This document shows positions 1 through 9,862 of a DNA stretch of 64,000 nt, piece by piece. Every line of letters starts with the position of its first letter. The first letter of the stretch is position 1. Made by a program: the position numbers and the translations under genes. The DNA lies in contig CM055275.1 in assembly GCA_029237695.1 (NCBI GenBank), positions 12,474,899-12,538,898 of the forward strand, written 5' to 3'. Under the pieces are notes generated by a model, which was not told the origin of the DNA, made no database searches, and worked only from the letters and a program-made list of their open reading frames with translations. The DNA comes from Conchocele bisecta (lineage: Eukaryota; Mollusca; Bivalvia; Lucinida; Thyasiridae).

Positions 1-133
1 TACTTTATAATCTGTCTAATCATTTTTTTTTCAGGTGACGCATTTAATATGGTGGAATACTGACACAATTATACACTTATTTAATTCCTATAAAGGACAT
101 ATTGTGCCTACTGAGTGGGCATATATCTTTACA
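1..133. mobile_element. Family C element, right part, cut by window edge
   Basis: This matches the inner and terminal part of family C: the stretch with the ACGCATTTAAT motif, then the terminal TTCCTATAAAG...GCCTACTGAGTGGGCAT end. It carries an internal deletion relative to the fuller copies at 31527-32060 and 33424-34022. No coding capacity. Confidence 0.7.
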
Positions 134-216
134 TGTAAATCATGTATTTACAATGATAACAGGCATGTAGAAGTACCGGAACATTGATACAACGTTTGTG
201 TTTGCGCATATATCTC

Positions 217-512
217 GTGCCGTGAATGGGAAAAAATATCTGGCAAGGCTCAATAATTTCTTTATTTCTCATCAGAAGTATATGTTGTGACCACTCATTT
301 GAACCGTCTCACCGAGACGGTTCAAATGAGTGGTCACAACATATACTTTGGTTCAGAAATAAGGAAAATAGATAGAGAATAGTAGGTTAGTGCCGTGAAT
401 GGGAAAAAATATCTGGCAAGGCTTAAGAAACGGGATGGGCGAGGCTCTGCCGCGCCAGATATTTTTCCCATTCACGGCACTAACCTACTATTCTATTTAT
501 CCCGTCAACACC
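217..512. mobile_element. Family A composite: hairpin plus large palindrome
   Basis: Two nested foldbacks are seen. A 75-bp hairpin (about 277-350; arms read AAGTATATGTTGTGACCAC) is followed by a 120-bp palindrome (375-495) whose arms start GAATAGTAGGTTAGTGCCG and end with the complement. A TATCCCGTCAACAC block follows. The same arrangement recurs at 9192-9623, 28084-28288, 51829-52254 and 54693-55170. No reading frame of note. Confidence 0.75.
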
Positions 513-619
513 TACAAATAGCTTTAAAATGCAAAAGATAACTCCAGCCACATCCTCAATGTTTGATACAATGTTTTTGTTTGCGCATATATCTCGGTAC
601 TTGTACGTGAAGGAAGTGT

Positions 620-692
620 GTATTCGTGCTCAGTCCGTTAGAGCGATGACACGGTAACCGAGAGGTCTCAGGTTCGAGCGCATCTGTCACAT
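620..692 (+). repeat. tRNA-like segment with A-box and B-box (possible SINE head)
   Basis: A-box-like TGCTCAGTCCGTTAGAGC (627-644) and B-box-like GGTTCGAGC (671-679) sit at tRNA-like spacing: counting back from TTCGA gives a start near 620. The acceptor and T stems do not pair well, so this is not a functional tRNA. It looks like the degenerate tRNA-derived part of a SINE. It is embedded between two family A elements. Confidence 0.35.
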
Positions 693-805
693 ATGTGACC
701 GTAAGGGTGGTTTTAATGTGGGACGACACCGTACCATCATGCATGTAGTCTCTCATGGCACGTACACCTATTGCCCCGGGCCGTAGTGGTGGGAAGCGAC
801 ATAGC

Positions 806-1130
806 GAATAGTAGGTTAGTGCCGTGAATGGCAAACAATATCTGGCAAGGCTTAGGAAACGGGATGTGCGATGCTCTGCCGAGCCCATCCCGTTTTCGTG
901 TCGCGCCAGATATTTTTCCCATTCACGGCACTAACCTACTATTCTATTTATCCCGTCAACACTACAAATAGCTTTAAAATGCAAACTAATAACCCCGGCC
1001 TCATCCTCAAAATCGGAGAATCGAACCGCACATATTCATACGCAGTGATTAGGGCGTATTGACAGGATATCAAAAATGTTTCACGGCACCGTGTTTCACG
1101 GTACATACCACTATGTTGATGGGATAAATC
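806..1130. mobile_element. Family A composite element
   Basis: Palindrome 806-945 (AATAGTAGGTTAGTGCC arms) is followed by the family A flank: TATCCCGTCAACAC, a spacer with GATATCAAAAATGTTTCACG, and a closing GTTGATGGGATAAA near 1117-1130. The outer GTTGACGGGATA/TATCCCGTCAAC pair is an inverted repeat recurring around most family A copies. Confidence 0.7.
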
Positions 1131-1308
1131 TCGTTCCCACGAGATACATGCAGCATCTTGTTCGAACGATATAATCAACCAATCACAGATAATACTCCAC
1201 TATCCTGAAAGATAATGGTACTATGTTGTTTTTGATTGGCTAACTATGTCATGTGAACAATATAGCTGAGTCCTTTCCACGAGATAGACACTATTTGCGG
1301 ATGTCCCT

Positions 1309-1836
1309 TTTAATGGTACATGGTCACTCAGTAAGCTATAATATAGGGAGACAGATTGTTTTGTATATTCTATAGATATGACATTTTCTGGCAAAATAAA
1401 CTTTCTTTCAACATTACCCCACGTATTGATTGGCATTATCATACATTTTATATTATACGTAAATTTCCACACTCATATCAGGGGCGATAACCGTGTTTCC
1501 TTAAAGTGCTAACGGACATTACTATATATTTTCTGTATTTATATTTTGGTGTGCACTGATCATACTTTATAATCTGTCGGATCTGTAGCATTTTTCAGGT
1601 GACGCATTTAATTAGTATAAATAATTAAAAAACGTCATTCCTTATTTGCATATGAAAATAGCCTGATACAGCCGCGAGTCACTATCAGTAAAATAAATAC
1701 ATGTATTACTAAATGAGTTTATCTGCATAGCGGGCACTCGTAATGTTTACAACTGGTGGAATAGTGGACACGATTGTACACTTATTTAAATACTATAAAG
1801 AACATGTTGTGCTGAGTGGGTAAACTGTATACCTTA
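1309..1836. mobile_element. Family C element, near complete
   Basis: Starts at a degraded TTTTAATGGTACATGGTCACTCAGTAAGC end and finishes at ...GCTGAGTGGG...ACCTTAAA. The inner sequence follows the family consensus, including a GCATATGAAAATAGCCTGATAC block and an AGTATAAATAATTAAAAAA TATA-like block. Its right end lies about 18 bp from the 5' splice site of the ankyrin exon at 1860-1958, so it inserted right next to a splice donor. Confidence 0.75.
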
Positions 1837-1859
1837 AAGCTGTAAGTATATGGACTTAC

Positions 1860-1958
1860 ATTGTCAGCAATTGCAGGGTTGGCCCCTGATATAAGCAGCC
1901 CCTCCATCGCCTCCATTCGGTTAAAGTAAGCGCACGTATGCACGGGTGTCCGGCCATT
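1860..1958 (-). CDS. Ankyrin-repeat exon (exon 6 of the left gene model)
   Basis: On the minus strand a good acceptor (GCTTGTTTCAG) leads into 33 codons with no stop, followed by the donor GTAAGTCC. Phase is 0 at both ends. The translation has the ankyrin pattern: NGRTPVHTCAYFNRMEAMEG, then LLISGANPAIADN. TPVH is the start of helix 1 (family norm TPLH), and GANP-type residues mark the loop between repeats. Ankyrin repeats are helix-turn-helix protein-binding modules, so the partner cannot be inferred. The next exon in the 5' direction is 3642-3743. Further exons should lie left of the window. A family C transposon ends 18-23 bp past the donor. Exon calling is by eye from splice signals and repeat pattern; transcript data would settle it. 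Confidence 0.8.
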
Positions 1959-2092
1959 CTGAAACAAGCGTGACGTTCTAAACCACGTGACGGAATACGT
2001 GGATGTTATTGGAGAAACGGTGCGTACATGTATTGCTTGTGTGACAGGTGTAGCTTCTGATCAAATATCACTCATAGCCTGATAATGATCTG

Positions 2093-2622
2093 TATTACAC
2101 TCTTGCAAATTATTTACACGGGTTTCGCTTTGACAGAAAACGCGTAATCAACTCCTTAAAAATAATACACCGTGAAGAGAGCATTTCGTAATTGCGCGTC
2201 TGCTTTCTTGGAAACCACGAGCTACCATGCAAAGGGTCTCGACTAATCTAGAATGTTAATGTGATTGAACACATTCCAAACATGCACTCAACTTTATCTG
2301 GTTCATAGAAACAGCTGCGTAATTTGGATTTCAAAAAGTTTACATGACGTCACATTTGACGTCACACAACGTAACGTCAAAACGCGGGAAAACATGTCAT
2401 TGTATAACTATTCATGCGCACATCACAATTCATTGATTATAATCTTACAATTAGACTAAATGTGCATATATATTCGCCGTGGAAGTGTAATACATAGGAT
2501 ATTCCATTATACATGTTTGAATAGCGGAAATAATACACTCGTGTCCGTCGGTGTCCGTGCAAGCAACTCGTTCACTACGCTCACTCGTGTATTATTTCCC
2601 GCTATTCAAAATGGAATATCCT
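2093..2622. mobile_element. Family V element
   Basis: Begins ATTACACTCTTGCAAATTATT and ends ATGGAATATCCTCTATA. It contains a hairpin around GAATAGCGG...AATACACTCGTGT (2520-2610). An inverted copy lies at 55270-55887, and a copy at 42344-42750 runs into the assembly gap. Its middle carries a cluster of ACGTCA-type (CRE-like) motifs near 2345-2375. No coding potential seen. Confidence 0.7.
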
Positions 2623-2631
2623 CTATATAGT

Positions 2632-2770
2632 GTATGGAAGCGTCCTGGTGCCAATGCTAAAATGTATGTTAGGAGATACTAATTACTTTGGGCAGTTGCG
2701 TTTACTGTAATACGAAACCCCGTTTTTCGTACTACAGTAAGCGCAACAGTCCATGGTTTTATTCCTTAAT
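2632..2770. repeat. Fragments of family T end and family D unit
   Basis: 2632-2685 matches the terminal part of family T (ATGGAAGCGTCCTGGTGCCAA, then GGAGATACTAATTA). 2692-2770 contains a TACTACAGTAAGCGCAACAG block found as the unit of the family D tandem arrays at 20946-21780 and 47625-47763, and a GTTGCGTTTACTGTA inverted partner. Confidence 0.5.
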
Positions 2771-2813
2771 TGAAAGAAGCAAATAATGTGTATGCATGTT
2801 CTGTTGCGTTATA

Positions 2814-3017
2814 CAGTGCAACCTCTCTAAACAGGACACCAAGAAAATATGATCTCATTTTGAGAAATTTATTGGTAACACATCTCAGATAAGAATGCAT
2901 GTTCTTGATGGCAAACTACATGGATATGTTCCAGAATGTTCAGATGCCTGATTTGCAGTGGAACATCTCTAAACCGGACACCCTGTGCAGTGTGTCATAT
3001 TTAGAGAGGTTTCACTC
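2814..3017. mobile_element. Pogo/Tigger-like MITE (family P)
   Basis: A 204-bp element bounded by TA on both sides (2812-2813, 3018-3019). Left end CAGTGCAACCTCTCTAAACA and right end ...TTTAGAGAGGTTTCACTC are terminal inverted repeats, with an internal CTAAACCGGACACCC. CAGT-start termini with ACCTCTCTAA and a CCGGACACC motif are typical of Tigger/pogo elements (Tc1/mariner superfamily). Too short for a transposase, so non-autonomous. Confidence 0.65.
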
Positions 3018-3400
3018 TACAGTGAAACTATTTCGTGATTTTAACTCATACATTTAGCTGTTTGGAAATATTTTGGACAAAATCTACAGTTATGGTCGAC
3101 TATCACTTGTGCTGCACTCAGCGCCAGCGTAAAATGTTTGACGTCGAAATATGCACCAGGTTCCTGACGAATTACCATTTCGATAAATAATCGCATTTTC
3201 TTCAAGAGATACATGTATGCACCGGTTACTAGACGAAAATGCGCGTATGCCATAGATCCAGGTTGATTGGCATCTCGTCAGGAGACCGGTGCCTGTGTCG
3301 ACTTTGAAACAGTTTATGCCGACGTGGAGTGTACACCAGCGACTTTTCTTAGTTATTTTTAGAAAATTGCATTGAATGTATGACAGTGGCTGGAGAAATA
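3018..3400. other. Anonymous intronic sequence
   Basis: No repeat copy, exon or RNA gene recognised here. It sits in the intron between ankyrin exons 1860-1958 and 3642-3743. Short open frames on the minus strand lack splice sites or domain features. Confidence 0.4.
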
Positions 3401-3490
3401 GGCATATGGAATTTGCGCCCAGTGTGGATCCAGATCAGCCTGTGCATCCGCACAGTCTGACCAGGATCTGCACTGTTCGCCAATTGATGT
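3400..3490. repeat. Family E short palindromic repeat
   Basis: Core GATCCAGATCAGCCTGTGC / GCACAGTCTGACCAGGATC forms a hairpin, flanked by CAGTGT and TGCACTGTTCGCC. At least a dozen copies recur in this window (for example 21880, 24660, 28300, 34755, 38020, 40980, 47880, 57275, 60740). Loop bases vary while arms are conserved or co-vary. Confidence 0.65.
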
Positions 3491-3641
3491 AGATTGATAA
3501 TTATGCTTTTAACAAACACTGTAGATCGTTACCAGGCTACAGGAGTGTGCTATTTGGTCAATAGTCAAACTAGTCACAACTCCCATAAGCCCCATTTCTC
3601 ATGTCATCGCCACATTTGTGTTCAACTGTGATATGTCTTAC

Positions 3642-3743
3642 CATTCTGTTTCTGGCGTTTGGGTCCATGCCATGCTCGACCAATTCTTCTATGAAATCCA
3701 TTGTTTGGTGGATCACGGCGACATGGAGGGGTGTGTCTCCATC
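3642..3743 (-). CDS. Ankyrin-repeat exon (exon 5 of the left gene model)
   Basis: Minus-strand acceptor GTTGTAG, then 34 in-frame codons, then donor GTAAGACA. The translation reads DGDTPLHVAVIHQTMDFIEE followed by LVEHGMDPNARNRM. TPLH, the helix-2 hydrophobic pattern (FIEELVEHG) and DPNARN are canonical ankyrin-repeat positions. Phase 0 at both ends matches the other ankyrin exons, so splicing 8375-8473 to this exon and on to 1860-1958 keeps the frame. The repeat is one codon longer than 33, due to a final Met before the donor. The acceptor is unusual: the 32-bp minisatellite at 3746-4610 starts right at it, and the acceptor AG lies in what looks like the first, diverged repeat unit. The usual long pyrimidine tract is missing. 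Confidence 0.82.
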
Positions 3744-3745
3744 CT

Positions 3746-4610
3746 ACAACGTTACCATGGAAACAGATCATGAATTTATAATGTTACCATGGAAACAGGT
3801 CATGGATCTACATTGTTACCATGGAAACAGGTCATCTACAATGTCACCATGGAAACAGATCATGGATATACAGTGTTACCATGGAAACAAGTCATGGATC
3901 TACATCGTTATCATGGAAACTGGTCATAAATCAACAATGTTACCATGGAAACATACAATATATCTACAGTGTTACTATTGACACAGATTACAGATCTAAA
4001 GTGTTACCATAACTGATGAATCTACAATGTTACCATGAAAGCAGGTCATGAATCTACAATGTTACCATGGAAACTGGTCATTGATATATATTGTTACCAT
4101 GGAAACATGTCATATATCTACATTGTTACCATGGAAACATGTCATATATCTACAATGTTGCCATGGAACCATGTCATATATATACAATGTTACCATAGAA
4201 ACATGTCATGGATCTACATTGTTACCATGGAAACAGGTCATATATCTACAATGTTACAATGGAAAGAGATAATGGATCTACAATGTTACCATGGAAACAG
4301 GTCATGCATCTACATTGTTATCATGGAAACAGATCCTGGATGTACAGTGTTACCATGGAAACATATCATATATCTATAGTGTTAACATGGAAACATATAC
4401 TATATCTACAGTGTTACCATGGAAACATATCATATATCTACAGGGTTATTATTGACACAGATTACAGATCTAAAGTGTTAACATAAATCATGATTCTACA
4501 ATTTTACCATGGGAGCAGATCATGAATCTACCATGTTGCCATGGAAACAGGTCATGGATCTACACTGTTACCACGTAAACAGATTATAGATCTGCAATGT
4601 TCACGCGGAT
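3746..4610. repeat. 32-bp minisatellite abutting an exon
   Basis: About 27 tandem units. The recurring core is GTTACCATGGAAACA plus GGTCATGGATCTACA; core starts at 3751, 3783 and 3815 give an exact 32-bp period early in the array. Later units diverge (GTTGCCATGG, GTTAACATGG). As 32 is not a multiple of three, all three plus-strand frames stay open for 60-130 residues of apparent METGH-type repeats; these frames are a by-product and not coding. The array fills the intron side of the acceptor of exon 3642-3743. Confidence 0.9.
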
Positions 4611-5344
4611 ACGAATCAGGATATGCAATGTTAAATGTACGGTACTATGGAAACAGATCAACTATTGCGATACAAATTGCTAATATACAATTCAGTCATA
4701 CATGCAGTTTTGGCAGGAAACTGTCAGTGTAGATTTAGCAAGTGAAATCGCGTCTACATATACAATGTACATTTCAGATTATACTTAGGACTATAATCAA
4801 AGTACTGAAAGAATTGAGACTGCATCGCCAGAAACAAAAGCATAGGAAAATGTGCATGACAGACGCTGATGATGGCAGCTTTATCATAATCTTGAACTGG
4901 TGTGGGGTGTCCTACAAACACACCAGATCACTTAGCCCGTACCCTTTTAAGGGGCACAACTTGATCTAACTCTCAGATACACTTTACCAAAACCGGAGGG
5001 CCAGACCAGGTACCAAATAGGTCACCGTAAAGGATGAATCCTTCACATAGATCCCAACCGAAGTAATTTGAAGTTGGTAATACAATAATGACCTTTACAT
5101 GAACAACGGGTCACCATTTTAACAAATATGAAAGAGTATCATTGGTCGATCAATTATGTAATGTTTCGTTCAGAACGGCTTGTCAGTTCATAAGAAAATT
5201 GTTAAGAATTTGACCCACTTTTCGGGTGGCGGCCATCTAAGATTGCGTAGCGCCGCCATGTGTATTAATTTTGAAAAATGCTTCAGCACATAATCATATC
5301 TGTAACTTTTGAGCAACAACCTCCAAGCGGTTCATAAGATATTA
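4611..5344. other. Intronic sequence with a degenerate molluscan-type repeat
   Basis: No exon seen. 5085-5280 has the pattern of a dispersed repeat seen again near 6900-7080 and 63600-64000: GGTCACCATTTTAACAAA, then ...GAAAGAGTATCATT..., then GGCGGCCATCTAAGATTG. The rest is anonymous AT-rich sequence. Confidence 0.4.
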
Positions 5345-5504
5345 TAGGAATGAATGGCATGTTTGTGGAATTTATCGGGGTATACACTTGGAAAAGTTGC
5401 GGGAATACTGGACGAAGGCCGGAAGGCCTCGTCCAGTATTCCCGCGACTTTTCTAAGTTTTTATCCCCAATAAATTCCACAAAAAGGCCATTCATTCCTT
5501 ATAA
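5345..5504. mobile_element. Family I foldback
   Basis: A 160-bp near-perfect palindrome: ATAGGAATGAATGGC...GTGGAATTTATCGGGGTATA on the left and its complement on the right, loop GGCCGGAAGGCC. Copies at 12103-12242 and 27661-27792. A companion arm (GTGGGAGTTTACTGGGATATA...) lies at 5605-5705, and again at 15436-15545 and (reversed) 27465-27560, suggesting a larger parent element of which the palindrome is one part. Confidence 0.75.
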
Positions 5505-5719
5505 TTCCAGCATTTGAAATAAGTTCATCAAGAAAATGTGTTTATTTTCCGTTTTCTTAATACTTATTTTAACTGCGCCTCACGGTTACGAAAAATAGTT
5601 CGGCGTGGGAGTTTACTGGGATATAAATGTTGGACAGAGACTTGCTACGAGCCAATCAAATGTTAGGGAATTGTGTAAATATGTTTGTGCTGGAATTATA
5701 GCAATTTGAAGTTGGTAAC

Positions 5720-7596
5720 TGAAGAATGATCCTATTACATTTCAGCGTCTACCTTGGATGACCTAATTGTACGATAGCAATATCAAAGGACTGAACATCC
5801 TGAAATTAGTCGCAATATGTTTTTTTTTGGATTACACATAGGGTCTCACGGGACGGCGGCCATCTTGGATTACGTGATGACGTCATTTTAAAAATTTTGT
5901 AATCCCCCTACCTAAGGTCTCATGGGACAGTGGGCAGCTAGCTTTAAAAAGGGGGTGGACGATTTTATATATACTTCACTACCGACCCTGTAAGCTACAC
6001 CAGTGTGTCAGGGAAAATAGGTTTATGAATATTTATTGAATTTGGGAGGCTTGACTAGGTGTATTTTTTGGAGTATTTCATAATTCTACGAAACTGAATG
6101 TTAGCTCCAGTTGATTTTGACATCTTAGAAAATGGCGCATACTATGCTGTCTCGCCGGTACGGTTTCGCGTCAGAATTAAAGGTATTTTTCGGGCATTTG
6201 TAGCGAAAATTTGAGGTGGTTATGACACCGATTTTTTTATTGTGGCGCACGATTTGTACTTCATTTGCGAGTATTTTTAAATACTTGTCTCAAGAGCCTG
6301 ATTAGCTGATTGTGAGAGGCGGTGATTTTTATAAGTCACCCGCCGCCCTCAGAAAAGCAGTCAATTTTGGCTATTGTAAACCGTCCCGTGATGTCTAGAC
6401 TAATAATTAATCTAGAGTGGAAAGCGTTTCGTCGAAAGTAAGCGCGCGAATTTCACAGCAGCAGCAGCAACAACAACAACAAGGAGTTAAAAATAGATTT
6501 TTGGGAAACCCAAAATGATAAATATATATTTATTCTGAGACCTGTTCTGAACCGAAATAAAATATTGTATTCGTGCACCGAACCATTGAGTTACGAAAAA
6601 TCGTGTATTGCGGTTAATCGTCGGACCCTCAGACTACGGAAACATGTGCAATAACATACATTTAGCACAAGATAAAAACAAGATATTTACCACACTGAAA
6701 GAACTATTTCCTATGGCGTAAGAACCGTTGTTTTAAAAAGTTCAACCTGCAAAATATGTGCTGCGACCGACATAAGCTCGTTCGCATAAAAGCTATAAGA
6801 CCTCAAATTTGGATGTTGGTTGTATAAGTCTTTTCGCAAGCTCTCGAATAAAAAGTCATGCCGGGGCTATCTACTATTCAATATCTTCTGTCCGATATAT
6901 GACATGACTTCATTCGGCGAAAATATTGTGACCTTCACCTTTGACCCCATGCAGGCCACGCCCATTGTTAGCACATGGTCACCATTTGAACAAACTTGAA
7001 AGACCATCCCACAATGATCATTCGTGCAACATTTTGTAAAAATCCGCTTGTCGCTGGAAGAATTTGACATACACACAATCAAATCATCAAAAGGTGAAAT
7101 TTTCGAACGACTAATTTTCAGTCCATACTGCTCATGTGATAAGACACATTGTGGTACTATCTTCTGAATGGACTCTTTATAACATCTGGACCTCGTTCTG
7201 ATATAATCACCCCTATTTGACAGTGCTTGCTATTTTATTTCACAGAATTGGACCAGCTTCTCAATTGCAAAAATAATCTGGAATCCTGAAAGGGGGCCCG
7301 GCCCCCACCCCCACTTCCTGATATGGTTCTCCCATCAATATAGGCATATGCTGGGTAGCTGGCACATGTCACCTGTTACCCATGACTTAAATAATGTCTA
7401 CCTAGTCTAAACTCCAATTACATAATATTATACAATTTATTATATTATCAGTAATGTTGAATTTTATTGACTCAATAGTGTTATTTATGATAAAAAAAAG
7501 GATGGATACAAAATTTTTAAAAACGCAATGAAAGCGAATTCACCAAAATGAGAACGAATTGATTTGAGGGCGAATTGACGTGAGAACGAATTCACC
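5720..7596. other. Intronic sequence, mostly anonymous
   Basis: 5855-5900 and 6120-6400 contain GGCGGCCATCTTGG and GTCCCGTGA motifs of a diffuse repeat. 6890-7080 is a degenerate dispersed repeat (CCTTTGACCCCATGC, GGCCACGCCCATTG, TGGTCACCATTTGAAC) also seen at 63700-63800. A polyA-rich patch is near 7490. No splice-bounded frame recognised on either strand. Confidence 0.4.
6456..6482 (+). repeat. CAG/CAA microsatellite
   Basis: Four to five CAG triplets run into about six CAA triplets. No reading frame with coding character surrounds it, so it is most likely intronic. Confidence 0.8.
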
Positions 7597-7902
7597 AGTA
7601 GCCTATTTCACCAACATTGCAAAGTATACTTTTCTAGCTAAGTATACTTTGAGAGAGTAATAATTGTTTTTTCCGAAATGCATTATTTCTTATAGAACTA
7701 ACGACTGCATATATTTGATGATTAAAAGTATGTAGAATTATTATACTCAATGTATTACATTATCACAGCCAAAATGGCTGTGATAATGCAATAAATTCAG
7801 TATAATACAAATTAATAAATTTATCTTAAAATTGAAAATTTCTCCCTCAAAGTATACTTTGCTAGAAAAGTATACTTTGCAATGTTTATGAAATCGGCTA
7901 CT
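7597..7902. mobile_element. Family B MITE (about 305 bp)
   Basis: Ends are AGTAGCCTATTTCACCAA... and the complement ...GAAATCGGCTACT. Inside each end are paired AAAGTATACTTT blocks, and a central hairpin reads CACAGCCAAAATGGCTGTG flanked by TATTGCATTATCA-type arms. Copies at 17261, 26671, 40197 and 51109. The left flank (7515-7596) has several GAACGAATT motifs related to the family Y 21-bp array that also adjoins family B at 26386 and 50958. Confidence 0.8.
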
Positions 7903-8374
7903 GATACCGGCAAAATGGCGATCGACAACCATAGTTAATGTTTCTAGAAATAAATAAATAAAATGGCGGTATATACATGTACATTGGACGCTGACTATCT
8001 GACGGCACAGTAAACATAAGTCCACGGCTATTTCCATACACATTGTTATTCGTGAACACATACGTCATATTCGCCATATAGAGAGTGGTTCAATTTTAAT
8101 TACTCATAACTGGTATTACAAGTAAGATAAACGTGCAAGGTAACGTGTAAGACTAAGTATTATATAATATCATTTTGCTCATTATATACTAGAACTAATG
8201 ACGTCACTACTTTCTTACGTATGTCGTCATGGCATCGAATGTGTGATATCACAGATTTTTCAAAATGATAATTCTGAAAATTGATTCAAAATTGTTATAT
8301 GAATGTTGAAATGTGCACGTTTCATATATAACTGATACACGTTACATGTAGGAGTGACTTTGTAAATCATTTAC

Positions 8375-8473
8375 CTTGTTTTTGACATTCAGGTCGACGT
8401 CACATTGTTTCAGGTACTCCAAAAGCTCCATGAAGCCTCCCATGGCCGCATAGTGCACAGCCGTGAACCCATT
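8375..8473 (-). CDS. Ankyrin-repeat exon (exon 4 of the left gene model)
   Basis: Minus-strand acceptor (ATGTTATTTCAG), 33 in-frame codons, donor GTAAATG. Translation: NGFTAVHYAAMGGFMELLEY then LKQCDVDLNVKNK. The TAVH, AAMGG and DVDLN positions match the ankyrin consensus (TPLH, AA..G, GADVN). Phase 0 on both sides makes it a self-contained repeat exon that can be joined to 11110-11208 upstream and 3642-3743 downstream without a frame change. The one-repeat-per-exon layout suggests growth by exon duplication. No catalytic residues are expected; a protein-protein interaction role is inferred from the fold. Confidence 0.82.
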
Positions 8474-8574
8474 CTGAAATAACATTACAAGTATATAACT
8501 GTCAAATAATTAACGAAAGTATGGATGTATTCCTGGTTGGAATGTGTGCACATCTTTTTGACACCATTTTCCTT

Positions 8575-8652
8575 TTTATATTTTGAAAACGATGTTTTCG
8601 TCGGCTTAAGCGTGTCATGTTTAAGCCAACGGAAACATCGTTTTCAGATTAA
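8575..8652. repeat. Foldback around GAAAACGATGTTTTCGT
   Basis: Arms TTTTGAAAACGATGTTTTCG(T)CGGCTTAA and TTAAGCC(A)ACGGAAACATCGTTTTC pair around a short loop. Related CGTTTTCGTTG / AACGAAAACGATG material occurs at 36787-36870 and 58490-58570. No other copy of this exact hairpin found. Confidence 0.55.
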
Positions 8653-8741
8653 AGACAACTAAAACGATGACGAAACGATGAGTTGAAATAAACGGTAGGC
8701 GTTTAAATAGTTGAAGGCAGTGTATTTAAACGATAAATAAA

Positions 8742-8966
8742 TGTATCCCGTCAACACAGTGCGTATGTGCCGTGAAATACGGTGCCGTGAAACATTTTTG
8801 ATATCCTGTCAATAAGACCTAATCACTGCGTATGAATATATGCGGTGACTGGGGTTATTTGTTTTTCATTTTAAAGCCATTTGTAGGTGTTGACGGGATA
8901 CATAGAATAGTAGGTTAGTGCCATGAATGGGAAAAAATATTTGGCGCGACACGGAAACGGGATGTG
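8742..8966. mobile_element. Family A element, truncated on the right
   Basis: TATCCCGTCAACAC start, GTGCCGTGAAA blocks, GTGTTGACGGGATA, then the first half of the AATAGTAGGTTAGTGCC palindrome, which stops at CGGGATGTGCTC. The right arm is missing. Confidence 0.65.
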
Positions 8967-9191
8967 CTCTATTTGTCCGTTATCACATATTTTCCAAAGT
9001 CGTTAATCGGGTGACTCGCCCACATACTCGCCCACATACCGTCCAGTTTCAATTATAAGCGGACGTATGCCACATCTAAACTGAGACAGGAGAGATCGTT
9101 CATTGCGTTTTAGATTTAGCTGGATGTATGTTTCAGTACCATAATCACGATTAAATGTGGCATACGTTCTCAACTTTGGTACCGTCTGTAT

Positions 9192-9623
9192 TTTATCACG
9201 TCAACACAGTGCGTATGTGCCGTGAAACACGGTGCCGTGAAACATTTTTGATATCCAGTCAATACTATTTTTAAATTTTACAGCCATTTGTAGGTGTTGA
9301 CGGGATAAATAGAATAGTAGGTTAGTGCCGTGAATGGGAACAAATATCTGGCGCGGCACGGAAACGGGATGTGCTCGGCAGAGCCTCGCCCATCCCGTTT
9401 CCTGAGCCTTGCTAGATATTTTTCACATTCACGGCACTAACCTACTATTCTCTATCTATTTTCCTTATTTCTGAACCAAAGTATATGTTGTGACCACCCA
9501 TTTGAACCGTCTCGGCGAGACGGTTCAAATGAGTGGTCACAACATATACTTCTGATGAGAAATAAAGAAATTCTTGAGCCTTGCCGGATATTTTTCCCAT
9601 TCACGGCACTAACCTACTATTCT
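9192..9623. mobile_element. Family A composite, long form
   Basis: Order: TTTATCACGTCAACAC flank, GTGTTGACGGGATA (about 9294), main palindrome (9312-9450), the GACCACCCATTTGAACC hairpin (9478-9552), and a trailing half-arm ending TAACCTACTATTCTC. Same order as 51829-52254, showing the composite moves or duplicates as a unit. Confidence 0.75.
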
Positions 9624-9862
9624 CTATTTATTCGGCCATTCATTAGCGTAGGCATTGAGCAACTCGGACTGGGCTAACTGTAGATTACACGCTTGTTTGT
9701 TGTTTTTACACCTTTGGTAGTCCCAGAGAAAAACCTTTTTACATAGTCTAATATCATCCATTTTGACGAGTCTGTTCCAGTGCCGTAGCATATTTGACCA
9801 CCGCCGTTCTCGAGATGGTAGCCAGCCAATATCACCGTTGATGGCCAACTTTGGTGTAAATC
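9624..9862 (-). pseudogene. LINE-type retrotransposon fragment (C-terminal region)
   Basis: The minus-strand frame reads FTPKLAINGDIGWLPSRERR, then WSNMLRHWNRLVKMDDIRLC, then KKVFLWDY and a Lys/Asn-rich tail. The 'A-NGD-GW...R...M-R-WNRL..MDD.RL.K..F.WDY' pattern is one I associate with the segment after the reverse transcriptase domain of molluscan LINE-like polyproteins; this is recognised from memory, not checked. There is a stop just before it, and family A sequence cuts it at the right end of the frame, so it is a dead remnant within the ankyrin-gene intron. Confidence 0.6.

Noticed and set aside
3041..3253. Minus-strand 70-codon frame in the intron
   Set aside because: No splice sites, domain or compositional support; overlaps no conserved element.
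3601..4486. Several plus-strand frames of 60-130 codons with METGH-type repeats
   Set aside because: They arise from the 32-bp minisatellite, whose period keeps all frames open; the real coding signal there is the minus-strand ankyrin exon.
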